DNA of 64,000 nucleotides. Origin: Macropodus opercularis. Its lineage: Eukaryota > Chordata > Actinopteri > Anabantiformes > Osphronemidae. A model generated the notes under the pieces. The model saw only the letters and a program-made list of their open reading frames with translations, was not told the DNA's origin and did no database searches. The DNA is taken from the NCBI GenBank assembly GCA_030770545.1, contig JAUCMP010000026.1, positions 6,180,501 to 6,244,500 on the forward strand, in the 5' to 3' direction. Positions 15,129 through 29,335 of the stretch are shown here, piece by piece (the first letter of the stretch is position 1; every line of letters starts with the position of its first letter). The position numbers and the translations under genes were made by a program.

Positions 15129-18100
15129 TTATTCTCTCACCTCAGCGGGGGACGGTCTGACTCCCCTCTGTGCCGCAGAGTTCCCACCAGCTCCTGTGTT
15201 GCTGTTTATTGTTTCTTCTGTGTCAAAGGTGGTGGCCCGATAAGCCCTCCACGTTGTTACTGCCTCTGCCTCGTCTTCAGAGCCACCATCCCCCATCGTC
15301 CTTGTGCCCCCTCTTCCCCGGCCGGTTTCATCCACCGACGCGGCGCCTCTGTTCCTCCAGGTGCTTCTCACGGTCACATTCTTCAGGTCTGGTAAACTGT
15401 CTTCTTGGGAGTGTTGGCTCTGTCTTTGGCTTCTCCAGCTGGTGACTGTGGTGGTGCTGCTGCTGCTGCTCTCAAAGCCCGACTCTGTGTCATTCAAGTC
15501 CGTAGCTGATGTGTCCTGGGACTGGAGGCTGAAGCTGCTGCGCTGGCAGTGCAGGTGACTTGTGGTGGTCTCCACTCTGGGAGTGTTGTGGAGTTTGGAC
15601 CTTGATGGGGAGTCGCTGTGGTCATCGGCCCCACAGTCTGGGTCTTGGCACGGTCGCAGGGTGATCTCACTCTTCGGGATGGAGATTTCATATGGGATGG
15701 AAACACTGCCATGGTGTTCGACGCTCGGCCCTGGCAATGAGTAACAAAGATTCATATATTTTCATGTATGTGCATTGTAATATCACTATGCACATTACTA
15801 ATACTGTCATTAACTTCAGCCAAATAACTCGATGTAGGTGCTGGTGTCTAAATGACAACACGCTACAGGGATGTTATACTGTCGCTCGTGTGCACGATAG
15901 AAGATCCTGCACATACTATAACAGTTTCATTCGTTGTTACAGATTTACAATGACACCCACCTATAAGGATGTTACTGGTGGAGGTGTGGCGTTCTTTGAT
16001 AGGCGCGGGTTCGCTGGACACACTGCTGCTGCGGCTGCTGGTTCTGGAAGAGCTTGGGTCGTTGGGGTAGATCGTTATGCTACTGGTCATTTTGCTAGTC
16101 GTGGCCACCATCGGTTTGGTGGAGATTTTGGGTTTGCCATTGGTAGACAGAGGCTCTGAAATCATCACCTCCTTCCTGTCTATCTCCACAATAGCAGGCT
16201 TGATGACAGCTTTTGACCTCAGTGCTTCACGCGGGCTGCACACCCGCTGGATCTCAATGCCAGATGCCCCGTGCGTGGGACCTTGGTGGCCCCCCTCGGT
16301 GGACTGTGTTCGGCTGTGGAGTTCCTCATCAAATGAGCTCCTGGAAGAAGAGCCTTCTGACTGGGAGTCATGGACGCGAGAATACCTGGGATATCTAGAC
16401 GCTGCCGTCCTACCGCTTGCGTTTGTAGCAGCTGTTTCAGTTGTGGGTTCTTGTTCAGAGGGCCTTGAACCAGTAGATTCTGTCTCGGAGGCGGAGGAAT
16501 GCCCCTCAGAGCCCTGGTCGCTGGGCAGCAGAGGAGTCACATGGGATCTGTAGGCTGTGTACGACCCGTTGGCTTTGGTCAGTGTGGAGGCAGCAGAGGC
16601 ACAGACAGGCTCCTGAACCGGGCCGATCGATGCCGCGTCCTTCTCTAGTGCAGAGATGCTGCTGGTGTTGCTGGAGCAGTCGGGCACTACATCAGAGTTG
16701 TTAGATTCACTATCACTGCCTACGTACATTTTTGAAGACTTTTCCACCCTGATCTTTTTAGTCCCCCCATCAGCCGGTTTGTGGGCCGTCCTCAAAGGCT
16801 TCTGGTCATTAGCTGCTGGCGGGTAGCGACTGAGAACAGACACTTTTTTAACATCGCTAGAAGATGTGTCTGTGGCACCTCTTGTCTTTTCTTCCGTGCC
16901 CCGTCCGGTCTCTCTCATCCCATTGTCGGTGGACATTGCTGTAGTTTGGGTTTTGGGTGTCCTCCTGCTCTTCTGAGCAGGACTGGGGGCTCTCCGTGCA
17001 AACTTAGGAGAACTCTCCTCAGGGTTAGCTGAGACTAAGCTCTTCAGCTTAGTCTCTCTCTTGTGTTGAGGAGAGAGCTCCCTGGTTCTGTGTTTGGGGG
17101 AGCTCGTCTCTGCGACACTTGCAGGGCTTCTATATTTAGGTTTCTCTTGTCTGAAACCACTCCTCGCAATAATCTCTTCGTTCTCAGCTTTGCCGTTTTC
17201 CAGGACGTTGGCAGAGTTGTTGGGACAAATGTTACTGCCTCCATTTCCGTGTTTATCCACATAACACGCTCCATTGCCTCCACCTCTTCCACATAGCTGT
17301 GTCCTGAGCTCTTCCACCTGCTCGCTCAGCTGACGCACACGTTTTCGTTCCATCTGGAACTTCTCGTGGAGTTCGCCATTTTTGGACTCAGAGTTCTTCA
17401 AATCCTCCTCTACGATCTCTAGCTGTTTGAGGCGATTCTTCAGCCGCTCTATTTCTTGTGTGAGCTCCTTTACCTTGTTGTCCTCCTCGTGTGAGCCCTC
17501 AAGGGCAGTGTTTTTCTCATTTTCAGATTTGTTCACAAGACAGATCTTGTCTTCAGGCAACTTAAAGTAGTCAAGGCTCTTCTCAGCCCTCCTCAGTTTG
17601 CTGGTGAGGAACCCGGTGGACGACAGCTCATCTTCAATTCGTGACCGCAAGAAATCCGTCTGGCCAGCGTCCGCCGACATGCCCAGACGATTCTTCTGGT
17701 GCTCCAGTTTTTCAGTCAGCTTTAGGATGAGCTTCTCATCCTCTCTTTGCTTCCCTAGTAGCCTCTTGCGCTCGCTCACAAACGTCTGGGTAAATCCTTT
17801 GAGCTTCTCAAGCTCCATAGCCAAAGCCTGCTCTGCTCTGTCCAGTTTAGTCTCGGCCCCCTCCACCTCCTTCAACCGAGCTTTGAGGGCCTCTAACTCA
17901 GACGAAAGCTTCTTGGTCAGGTTCTTCTCCTCATTGAGGCTCAGGCAGAGCTGGCTGCAGTCAGACTTACTTTTCCCAAAAGCTTCTTCCAGTTTTTCAA
18001 GTTCGGCCATCCTCCGTTGTAAACGCTCGATCTCAGCCTTTAGCTCCTTTGTAAGGTTTTCCTCCTCTTCCAGTTTTTCTCGGACTGTACGACAGAGGTC

Positions 18101-18423
18101 CTCAGCTTTGCGTACTTCCTCATCCTTACCCTGGATCTTCAGGAGACGCTTCCTCAGAGCCTCGATGTCATCCAGCAGGGTTGAGTTGCTGCCTTCTGCC
18201 TGGATGATCTTGTCCTGCAGTGGAGATCAGACATGAATAAATGTATTGACACATCTTTTGATTTGACAACAACAAATCAACCGGCACTAACCTGCAGGTC
18301 AAGCAGCTCATCCTCTGACTTCTGCAGCTTGTTGGTAGCTTCCTCCAGTTCATCCAGTCTTCGGGCAAGACTCTGTAGCTTGTGCCGCAGATGGCGATGT
18401 GTCATGTCTTTATGATCAGACAT
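15129..18423 (-). CDS. luzp1: Leucine zipper protein 1
   Basis: Three coding exons in minus-strand order: 18423-18292, 18214-15961 and 15730-15129. The junctions are ...CTGCAG|GTTAGT, TGCAG|GACAAG, CTTATAG|GTGGGT and TTGCCAG|GGCC, and the frame stays open, giving 995 residues (human about 1076). LUZP1 is a coiled-coil actin- and centrosome-associated protein that restrains ciliogenesis and supports apical constriction; these roles come from mammalian work. Residues about 10-350 are a continuous coiled coil beginning HLRHKLQSLARRLDELEEAT, almost identical to mammals. The rest is Ser-rich and probably disordered, with conserved islands: RELSPQHKRE (about 424), VLSRYPPAA, SPREALRSKAVIKP (about 710) and SSITIYP...KERHTSTSNI (to about 787). 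The start is the ATG at 18423 (MSDHKDMTHRHL): no ATG occurs upstream in that frame within the predicted exon. The C-terminal exon keeps only a loose match to mammals (ITLRPCQ, VTVRSTWRNR) and ends ...SPAEVRE. The neighbour kdm1a is tail-to-tail, as in human. Confidence 0.96.
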
Positions 18424-18538
18424 GTCTACAAAGTTTTGTGTTCTATCCAATGTCTTGACTTTGTTGCTCAAATTATTTGATGATAGTGTTTTGGGAGTTC
18501 CACATTTGTGTCGTAGCGAGATGAAGACTTTTAGGCTC
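18424..18538 (-). other. luzp1: luzp1 5' UTR, second exon part
   Basis: Reading the minus strand, a good acceptor (TATTTTCCCCCAG) ends at 18539. That would start an exon at 18538 with 115 nt of leader before the ATG at 18423. The partner donor is proposed at 36156. Not confirmed by any transcript. Confidence 0.4.
18473..18505 (-). other. Short upstream ORF in luzp1 leader
   Basis: If the leader exon begins at 18538, its only ATG before the main start opens a 10-residue uORF at 18505. This ends at TAA 18473-18475, 50 nt before the main ATG and in another frame. Its start context is weak (C at -3), so leaky scanning is expected. Confidence 0.3.
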
Positions 18539-21301
18539 CTGGGGGAAAATACTTTTCTTCCTTTGGCAGTTTGTCTTGTGTGGTTCCTTAACTGTCACCT
18601 TAGGACTTTGAAGTTGCCTCAGAATGGTGTTTTGCAGGAAAACCTGTCATCTGTTGGAGAAAGACAAGTAACAATGCTTAGTCATCCATAATTTGACAAT
18701 AACAGTCGTTTTGATTCTCAAAAGTTGACTCGGTAATAGCGAGAGAAATGAGAAACTCTCTCTCCATATAATCACCGAACCACCACGCATTTCAGCTGTT
18801 TACTAAAGTCAGTAGTGACGTAGTGTCTGGGTTCCGACATGCCAGGTATAGACACATAAATATGCATACATACAGTTCCTGCTGTTGTACCCAATATTGA
18901 TTTCTGCCTGCATCTGCTGACAGCAGCAGCTCTTAATGCCTTATATCACAGGCCTGTCAGAGCAGTACATCATTTATGGCCCCGTGGGACTGATGCAGTT
19001 ATCAAAGGACAGTCTCATTCTAGACCATCAAGTTCTAGCAAATTAAAAGTACAAGGTCAGAACAAATGTTTAGTCATCACAGTCGTGTGCATTTGAACAG
19101 CCAGTACACTACAGGGTTTTTAGTAGAAACCGGCCATTCTGTGTGAGGAGAACAAAGATCATTAGCAAACTGCCTGTCAGCAGGACGTCTATAAATCAAA
19201 GAGCCGGTGCTTTGGTCTCATGAATGATTCAGGTACAAGTCTCCATGCTCCTCCAAAATGCCATTACTCCCCATCCCCCGGTCAATCTGCCAAGGCTCCC
19301 CCACTGACCACAAGAGAAAAACAGACCTAAGGGTAGCACATCTGCACACATCATCACTTATCCACCTCCTCAACCACCACAACACTCAGTCTCCTCATAT
19401 ACAGCACCATGTTCAAAGACTGCCTTGCTAAAGCTCAACCTCAACATATAAAGACTACCATTTTCTTTTACATGAAAGAAGTATTAGTGCTGTAAAAACA
19501 TCATGTGAAGCGCAATAAATTTAAAAAGTCTTTTTATCTGCATGGACTACACACATACATTACAGACAACAAAGTATAACTCGCCATCACGGTTTCACTC
19601 GCACAGTTTATGTCCTATGGTTTCATTTGATGAAGGCCAAACCTCTCTTTCCACTATTTGTTAAAAGTCTTGCTGAGAATAACCCAAGGCAATAAGTAAG
19701 TAAGTAATAAGTCAACATGACAACAACTACTTTATTTTTAGATCGGCTTCCCCATAAAGGGTTAAGCTGCTGTGTGTGTCGATGTTTATTCCTTACTTTA
19801 GTGTGTAGTGGTTAAGTAATCTTCTCAGTCAAGTACAAGACTTCAAGGAAATAGACTGATAAGGCAAGAAGGGGTTTGGAACGGTTCAGAGTTTGGCTCA
19901 TGGATGGTTTGTGAAGGCTGCCATCTGTGCATGTGATTGTCTTGTGCTACTGTCACAAATAATGCCAACACTGACCCCAATACAAATATAAGACAGCATT
20001 ATATACTACACAGCTGACTGTACGACAGTACAGTACGACACCGTTCGGCTCTGGCAACCTCCACTTCCTGAAATTTGGACAGGAAGTTCCCTGCTTGACC
20101 CTTCACTCGCTTCTGCCGCTGTTACGAGAAGCAGGGCAGCGAGAACACAGAGCGGCAAAAAAAAGTGTGAACGAAATGATGTCCAAGACTCAGTGGCTGC
20201 AGATTGTCCATGTGGTTATTAGCTTGTGATAATTTATGAACTACAGCATCATATAGAATGACTACTATACTACCACTAACAGAGGAGTAGCTGCAGCTCC
20301 AGTCAAACCTCTGCCTCCTTCGGCAAGAAGATGAGGACAAGCAGCCGCTTACACCTGGAGACGCAGAAGTGCGTCATTTTCAGACGAGGCCTGCAACAGC
20401 TCCTGCAAAGCTCTGCAGCTGGAGGCTTTTACGCTGTAAACAAGCCAAAGCGGGCGTATATAACGTATATAATGCTGTAAGCACACACACGTTGCTTCTC
20501 TACAGATGGACGTGCAGCCATTACTTTCTCATCCTGTAGGAAGGAACATAAACATGTGTTTTCTCCAGGTCTAAACTGCTGCTGTCGCTTTCCTTCGATG
20601 TAGGCGGCGTAGGCAGGGACGTTTAAAGGCCAGCTTATACGCTATGTTTGACCTCTTATGAAACGGTACTCACTCTACGCATACACTGATGTATAATGAC
20701 AACGCTGAGTCTGTCTGGACCCTCAAACCCATGGGAAGTGTCGAAATCCAAGTCACTCAGGCTGCACTGGACACGTGGGCACGGAGCGCGTGAACCGGCC
20801 TTTACAGGGGTCTCGGGCTGCTCTTGTGAAGTTTTATTCTGCTAACGGTGAATTGGCAACGCTCAAATGGGAGAACGTGACAGAGATGCATGAAGGAAGA
20901 GGGGAAGGATTACGACGAAGAGAGAAAACCAGATGGGAATTAGTTTCCCCCTAAAGCACAATACCATGAGAATAAAACCTCATCGAAGAGGCCTGTACTC
21001 TGGGTGCACGCGCTCTTCCTCAGACACACAAACACACAGGTTACAATCACACACCATATCATTAGGGCTTTAGCTGCTCTCTTCCTCGCTGTTGCCCTCA
21101 GTACATTCTGTTCTCTCTACCACAGAAAAAAAAATCCCCTCTCCTTTTGCACTTGACGTGAAGTTGGAACTTATGGGTTTTAAGCTCTTCTGCCTCATAA
21201 ACTGTAGTTAATAAAGGGCTCGCATCCAATCAAAATGCTTCAACCACATCTTCACATACGGGGTTACTGCCAGTTTGAGTATATGAACGTGTGACCATTG
21301 T

Positions 21302-21356
21302 TCTGTGTGTGTGTGTGTGTGTATGTGTTGGGGGGGGGGGGGGGGGGGGGGGGGGG
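21302..21356. repeat. (TG)n microsatellite followed by 27-nt poly-G run
   Basis: A TG-dinucleotide tract, broken once, is followed by 27 consecutive G at 21330-21356. Such a run can form a G-quadruplex, and its length is likely to be poorly resolved in assembly. Confidence 0.95.
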
Positions 21357-24300
21357 CAACTGTGGATGGAGATGGATGCTGGCGCAGCAGTGGAAGCCAC
21401 AAGATGGTGTAGACCTGATGCATGGCCTGATTATTTTTCCCTTTTCCAAGAAAGAGAAAACCCAACATCCCATAATGTTCGGTTTGTCATTTCCTGTCCT
21501 GTCATGTTACTTTTTTGTCCATTTCTTTCACCCTTTCAGGAAAAAGGGCTACGAAACGAAAGGCGGTGTTGCATTTCAGCAGAAAAACGGATGAGGAACT
21601 AGGGTCCTGTAGCTTGTTCATTAAAGCAAGCGGAAACTGAACAGGAACGCCAGCGCCGCTAGTTAGTGGGGGAGATGATCACTTACAGCACTGAAATATG
21701 GCGAAGTTTGTGGATAAACAAAATGTCATCAATATACTGGTAGAAACATTTGTTTATAGGAGAAGACATGCAAGTTAACCACAATACCACAATAAACGAC
21801 AGAGCAGATGCTGTCTATTTGTCAGGGCATCACCTCATGTTAACTTATTCCTTAGCGACATTATTTTGGACTCTTCTGTTGCATCAGTTATTCCTCTTAG
21901 ACTGAACCTGGCTGCAGACTGTACGCTAATGTACATTTTCTAATAGAGACAAAGAGAAAAGGGAAAAGAAACCTACTGTTGAGTAGAAACAGTGCTAATG
22001 CTAATCACTCAGTTCTTGTGATGTTTAAACAAATGGCAAATTTCAAGATGAGCAGAGTCACAACCAACAAGGTACAGTTGAAGGAAAATAGGATACGAGA
22101 CAGGGGAGAGTTTGTCTGCAAACAAAACTTGCAACCTCCCAAAATAAACGTTTACTGTTGCGATATGAGCACACGCAGCTTAGAACCACAGGGTCACCGT
22201 AGTAATAATAATAGAGTCGATGGCAGAATCTCAACACATCCCCACATCTCTCCTGTATCCCAAATAAATACAGGAGGCGCAGACGGGAAGGTCGGAGACG
22301 TGCTGAGTCAGGTGACGAACGCCAAACTGGTTCTGAGAAGCAGCCATCCTCTCTGGTCTCACCCTGGTAACCCAGAGCCTTTTCTAGGTCTCTCCTCCCT
22401 GACCTGCTACTTCTGGAGGCCTGTTGCTGGGGTTTGAATAAGACAACACTCTGCTTGTACAAGTAAAGGAAATGTACAAGGAAATATGAGTGACAGGGGG
22501 CTGACAAACACCAGACAGGAAGGGTGAGAAATGAAAGCCAGGGGCGCTGCAGCGTGGGACCTGCCCGCTTTAGTCCGATGACTTCTCTGTTCCAGTTCAT
22601 GACCTGATTGAAGATGCCTTTTACGCCAGACTGAAAGCTCCCCAGCTTTCCAGCGGCCCAGCTCACAGTACACCACTAAACACAGGATTACACTCACCAG
22701 TCCCTGGTGCTGTGATCGAGAACAGAGCGAGGGAGAGGTTCAAGATGCTCTATTTAAAAACAGCAGCGTTCGAAAATACTGGCCAGTCAGTTGCTTGCGA
22801 GCCCTCAGACCAATACGCAGAAAGAGAAATCTGGAGTAACTTCGTTCTAGTCTGGACATCCACAAAATATCACAAAGGGAAAAACGTTGCTTCAACTTGT
22901 TCAACTACACCTCAACCAAACCTTGAGACTCTGTCCCTGTTACAGCTAATATCTTCTATTATCTTATATATCATACTGTCACAGCATTATCTGCACTGGT
23001 GCTTTCAACAGACGCAGAGCAGCAACTTACATCAGGAAAAAGATATAAATTAGTTTGAGTTGATGTTTTGCCTAAAGCCCTGTGGTCAAACATACAGAGT
23101 TCGAAATATCTGGAACGTGAAAGCAACAGGGTCCGTTTGTAAAACAGTTTCTTTGTTGTGTTTCGAATGCACACATGCTTGGCACCGCTCTTGTTTTTAC
23201 TGTAAACACACAAATTTATGTCCCACCAAGCTTTCCTGGAGTCGATTCCGCTCTGGCGCGTCCTCAGCCTGCAGCATGTGTTTGGGGTCAGAGGTCACTG
23301 ACATGTAAACATACAATACAACACAACGCGCGTGAGGCCCCGTTCAGGACAACAGACTGTGTTGCAAATAAATCTAAGCTGAATAGGAAAATTAGGGGGT
23401 TTATTGCTAAACACTCTGCTCTACAGACAAAAACATAAAAGAATTTATCTCCTAAAACAAATTACTTACTTGAACATGAATGAAATAAATAGTGAATTCA
23501 CTTAGTCATGATTAGCAGTGTCCATAAAAGTCACGTGTGAGTCACATGACAAGAACAAATTATATTGACACTTAATTCGGAACAAAAGAGGGTCAGAAAA
23601 CTGTTTTGGCAGCTTATGCATATGTGTCAGATTTTGTAAAATATACGGGAATTCTCGGCTGTGAAGGGACAGACGGGAAACCTGTGGTAGGTTACGCAAC
23701 ACAATGACATGACATTAACACAAGCCATCAACAAAACAGAAGGAGCAGGAGGAAGAAGCAGTACAGGGTGAAGATACAGAACAGCTATAAACGATGCTTA
23801 TCAAAAAACAAACATCTGCTGATATTAGCTTATCGCAGACATGCTGCACTAATAACTGATGTTCAGAGAGTGTGAATCTACAAGAAGAACAAAAAGACAA
23901 TATCTACTATACTAAACAGTTCAGGAATATTTAAAGCTGTGTGCGGTGATCAACTGCTCAGGAATGTTTTTGTGTGTGTACGTGCATGTGTGTCATTAAC
24001 AGAGAACATCTAAATATCATCGACATGATGACACTTGTTCCAGTCAACACCAGGAAACTGACAGAAACTGATTAAGAGTGAGTCAGGCTGGGAAGGAACG
24101 AGGTGAGGCGGAGACACAAAGGCTGCGAGGAGCGTAGAGAGCGATAAAAACAGAAAGCGGCAGATCGATTCGATTGTGTCTTTTAGTAGTTTTACAAACT
24201 TCTAATCACTGCACGAACAGCTTTAAAAAAAAAGAGAAAACTTTCTAAGAAATCACCCAAACTTTATACTAAGCTACATTTTAAGAAACACCTTACGAGG

Positions 24301-27168
24301 ACAAAATGGACACAGACGCCATCAAGTCACGCAAAAGTCAAAGAAAATAGCGACATCATTTTGTATTAAACTCAAGGACAGCGACAACTGCAGCATCCTT
24401 TTCTTTCCACACGCTCCGTCATTGTCATCTCCCTACTTTGACCTCTATCATCCCCAACCCCCCACTTCAGCTGCCAATCCTTGTGCTTCCTTCCTCCGAC
24501 CTTCATCCTCATTCCCCTGCCACGCTGCAGGCATTTTAACAGGCTGAAGACCGCTGCCTACAAACACCGTCACCTCACAGACACGTCAATAGCTCTTAAC
24601 ATACAGCTTGTCCACCTTCTGCCTGGCTGCTTGACATCACTCACCACTTTCCCATCCTTGCACAAAGTGTGCACACACACAGAGTTTGGTTGGCAGAGCT
24701 TGGTGGCACTTCATCAGCCTGAGCCCTGGCATTAGCTGCCTACTGCGGCTGAATGAAGACCTCAATGGCTCTCTGTTAAAAGAAAGAGGAGGAGAAAGCT
24801 CAGGCGAAGCAAATGTGCAGAGCAAAATGAGCGTGATAACGAGACGTAAGCAAAGAGAGATAGAAAGACAAGACAAAACGAGAGGGAGAGAGGAGGGAAG
24901 TGACTCCACAGAATGCGGAGCAGGTAGCTGCCAGAGTGGATTACTGCAGCAGGAATGCAGCACTGGCTGCAGGACGGAGGGAGGGAGGGAGGGAGGGCGG
25001 AGGAGACGGAGCGAGGAGGCAGGAGATCCCACGAATCGCACATGTACTGCAGCGCATCCTAAAGGTGCTAGTTCTGGGCTGTTTCTCACGACATCCGCCG
25101 AAGCAGGACACACGCGTACGTCTGCAAATCAAATGCAGTTCAGTGAAGAAGTGCGCGCGGCAGCGTGAACGTCGATGCGTCTGAGCCCGAACGGCTCAGA
25201 ATGTGCTATAGAGCAGGCCGCAGCACGTATGTGCCACTCCTGTGTGACTTGGAGCTACGGGAAGGAAGTGTGGCGCCGGTGTTTGTGCCCAACAGGATAC
25301 AGGCTCAGAAGGAGCAGAGGAGGGAAGAAGGAGGCGAGGAGGAGGAGGGAAAGGAGGGGAAGAGGAGTAGAGGGACCTAGAAGACTCACATTCAGACTTG
25401 CACTACGATCGACTGATAAAGCAATAGTTCACTATTTTCCTTCCTCATTTCACATCAACATGTCCCATATGTTGGATGTAGGAGCTGTTAACATGACTTT
25501 GCATCATGCTGGCAGACTTCACTGGGACGCTGGAAGCCCTGGGAGACAGCTCTCCATGCTTTCGTCAAAGCGGGAGTTTCATAAGGGACGAGTTGAACAG
25601 TTGAGCACAGTGGTTCCTTTGTTGGGCAAAGCCCAGGAAGGCACAACTTACATTTTAGATGCATCCGTTTTTTCTGCAGCATGTTATGATCATCTCAGCA
25701 AACTGTACATCCTGTAGTTAAACGCACACAGACACACACAAGCAGGGCATGAGGTTAGTAAAAGCGGTTTGCCTGGTCGTCACAATATCTAGACACACAA
25801 ACTCATGTCACGTTTCACCATTGTTATGCTTGGATGTTGGCAGGGACCAGAGCCTGTGGCCAGGCCGACAATGCAGTCACTGTAGGGGAGATCGTTCACA
25901 GTCAAGCTAACGGGCTAAGAATGAGCTAACTGCTCAGATATGGGACACATTTGGAAGCTCTGCAATAGACTCATGCATGAGCAGACAAGCAGCGTTTGGC
26001 CACGACAACAGAAGGCCCTATTCAGTACTCCGGGGTGGCACTGGTGCACACAAACACACACGCACAATTATCATAATCATCATCATCATAGCAGAAGCTC
26101 TTATCTGCTTTAAAACATGTGCATGGTTACACACAAACACACACGAAGAGCCAGACTTGGAGCATTCCACTACAGTAGCATTCCATATGTTTGGTTAAGC
26201 ACAGAAAATCCAGATTTAAGACTGGAGTCTGGAGCGAATTTAAAGAATGAGAGGAGGAGGCGGAGGGAGGGAGGGAAATGAACCTCGGAGAGTCCTGAGG
26301 TTCTTCTTCTGTCCGTAGCAAGCAACTCGCTCGCAGACACTTTGATCATGTAAGTAGCTGCTGATGGACACGGGCGTCTGTGTTTTCGCTGCTTCTGCCA
26401 CTCTCGTCTCAGCTCTGCGTCATCCTGTCTTCACCAGAAGAGACCGTCCCGCTGCTCTGCGCTCAGCTGCATCATGTCAGCTTCATGAAGGCAGCGACAT
26501 AACGTCAACACTCGGGTTTTGCTGAATCATCTGACATTCTCACGCTGCTCAGAGCTTCTACTGCACACTGAACCAAATTCTGCTGATTAGTGAAACTGCT
26601 TTCTGGATATGGTGCAATAATAAATTATCGCTTTGATGCATATGAGTTTAGTGATGCGATTTGACACATTCTCAGCAATCCAGGAGACGCCAAATACTCA
26701 AGTGACCGGAGACATGTTTGTCTGGTTTTGTGTGGATATATGGGTTGTGTGTGTGTATAGAGGAGGGGGATCATAGCGTTTCACTGGGATGGTTAGCAAA
26801 CCCGTAACCAAATCAAACTGAAAACAGCTGTCTGCCTCCCCTGCCTTCTTCCAACTCACATCTCCTCACGCATATGTTGCTCAGCAGAAGTGTGTGAAGG
26901 CCCTTCGGTCCAGGCGTCTGCACCTGAGTCGCAAAGTTTCCAATCTCCATTATAACCTGGCTGCATCGCGTCCTACGCTGCAGGTTCAGCCAGTGTGTTC
27001 AATGCTATGATGCGTGTTGAAGGCCTCCTGTTAGTTTTCCTCCCACACAAAGCTTTTATCAAGTAAGGTTCATCTTTAAGTACACAAACACAATGCAGGG
27101 CATTAGATAGGGGAGTGAATGCTCTCAAAGACTTTTGTTTTATGAACACACAAAGTAAATTTGGGGCT

Positions 27169-27201
27169 ACACACACACAAACACACACACACACACACAC
27201 A
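27169..27201. repeat. (CA)n microsatellite
   Basis: CA run of about 16 units with a single A interruption near 27180. Confidence 0.9.
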
Positions 27202-29284
27202 AGCTTCATGGGATTTGAAATTAGCTTTAGAAGATGCTTTAATGTAGTTTTATTTGGGTAGAAATCTACAATTTTCTTTTTATGTTTGGTTAGACTGATG
27301 CATTTAAATGCTGCATGGAAATCGAAGTGTCAAGGCGAGAGAGTCCTCGTTTCCTCCGTAGAAGAACAGAAACAGAAGACCTGAAACTCCATCTTGGGTT
27401 CCAGTGTCCAGACGGGTCTCGTTTGCATGGGAGCCCATTTCCTGTGAGTGATTACCAGAATGGAGAATGTGTGTGTGCACACTGGGGGTTGCAGTGCAGA
27501 GAGGTCCGGGGTTGTTTTGTCTGCACTGGGAGCAAAGGAATGCCCAAATCAAACACAGTGAACAGGACGGCTAGAGAGGAGAGGAGAAAGGAGGACGAGA
27601 ACAGGGCAGAGGAGCCCAAACCACAGCAGATACACCAGGAGCTGACGAAGGAAAGGTGGATGAGGTGCCAGACCGGCGTGGAGCAACGCGCTGACTCCTC
27701 ATTTGACCGTGAACAGCATTCTTCCTGATACTAATTACATTCCAGCAAAGCAGCAAGGTGGAGTAAGAATCTGTCTACATGCTGATGAGCTGTCAGATGG
27801 AGAAGCAGCTCAGTGACGAACCAGAACAACCTGTCCTAATGTCTAATGGCTTACAGGCCTGCAGCCGCCCTGTGAGACTTTCACTCACGCGATACCGCGG
27901 ACTCAAGAAAGTTAACGCATATTTATTGCACAACACTATAATAACAACAAGTAAAGTCAGTGAACACGCTTGTTGGCCCAGCACCTGCTTCCTGCTTGCC
28001 GAGTTATCAGTCAATCTACAGTTGTGGAGGATGCTCGCTCCAGCCTTCAGTCATCCCCTTTCCGTTGCAATCGGACCATAATGAAGTCTGACATTCCTTG
28101 GATTTTTGAGACGCGTCTCAAGAACCATTAGCTGGTTTGGAATGAAATGTGGCGGAGAAACTCATGCTGGCTAAGGATGGTTTGTAGCTACTTGGTGATA
28201 CCGTGTAGCATTAGCACACAGATGCCAGCATTTCAACTTAAATCACCTTTGGTGGAACAACACACTTGTCTGAACATGCAGGAAGCACACGGACGTTTCA
28301 CACGGAAAAATTCAACTGTCGAGACAACGCTGTCATTTGACTTTTTCAGTCTATTACAGTTACAGTTCGATGGTGGGGGTTTGAGAATTTGTACGCTGAT
28401 ATATTCCAGTGCAAACAAACAACAACTACTACACTTTAAAATCCCAAGGAAAGCGTCACGGGCTGCAACGCGCCTCTCGTTTCCTTGTGTTGCGTGAGCA
28501 AGCTGAACCCTGCCCATGGAGTGAGCCGTTCCTTGACTGGCAGAGCAGAATTGATAGGCTGCTATTGTTTCCTTTTAAGGTCAATTGTTTCTCAAAAGCT
28601 TGGCATGGCTGAGAGAACAGATGCAGCCGGCTGCTGGGAGAGATAAAACACTAATGCAACTGCATTCCTCTGTTCAACTTCACACCTAAGAGTAAAAGTA
28701 AAGGGAGGATGGAACGACGGGAAAGGTGAAAGCATTTCAGAAAGGAACATCTGAGTTGATGTTTAGAAAGAACAGAAAACAGTATGACTAGGGGGTGTAA
28801 ACAGAGAGTTTGTCCAAGTGGGTGGGCGAGAAACATCATCTGCCACAGGCAGCGAGCTCTGCCGTACCCTTGTTTGACCAGCAGCCAAAACACACCACAT
28901 GCGGTAAGTGTGTTTGTCAAGGCCACAGGAACGGGTACCGATAAACATACATACATGCTTACCCCACACAGACAGCCAAACATCTCACACGGTGACAAAC
29001 CGAGTAATTTATTCCATGGCAGCAACTTCACGACCGTGGCTCCTCGGCCACAGCAGCCAACTGTGCTCACTGGCTGTGGAGCAAGGCGTCAGGTTAAAAA
29101 TTCTACACCAGAGTGAAAAGGTCGGCTTGGCTTCACGTGTAAACCCAGACGATGGGAGAAAGAAGGAGGCGGCCGAAGGTTGAATCAGGAAACATGCCTG
29201 GTATTCCACGGTGCACAAACGCACCACTCAAGGACTTGAGGGTGTAACGCGATTCCTATGGAGGCTCCTGAGTCTGAATGTGTC

Positions 29285-29286
<2 letters not shown>

Positions 29287-29334
<48 letters not shown>
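29287..29334. repeat. (CA)24 microsatellite
   Basis: This is an uninterrupted run of 24 CA units, likely polymorphic. Confidence 0.97.

Positions 29335-29335
<1 letters not shown>

Noticed and set aside
15692..17296. Several plus-strand open frames of 60-160 residues opposite the luzp1 exons.
   Set aside because: They are shadows of the luzp1 coding strand and show no independent features.
22058..22666. A 202-residue open frame on the minus strand.
   Set aside because: No family resemblance, uneven composition, and no flanking exon signals; treated as chance in intron sequence.
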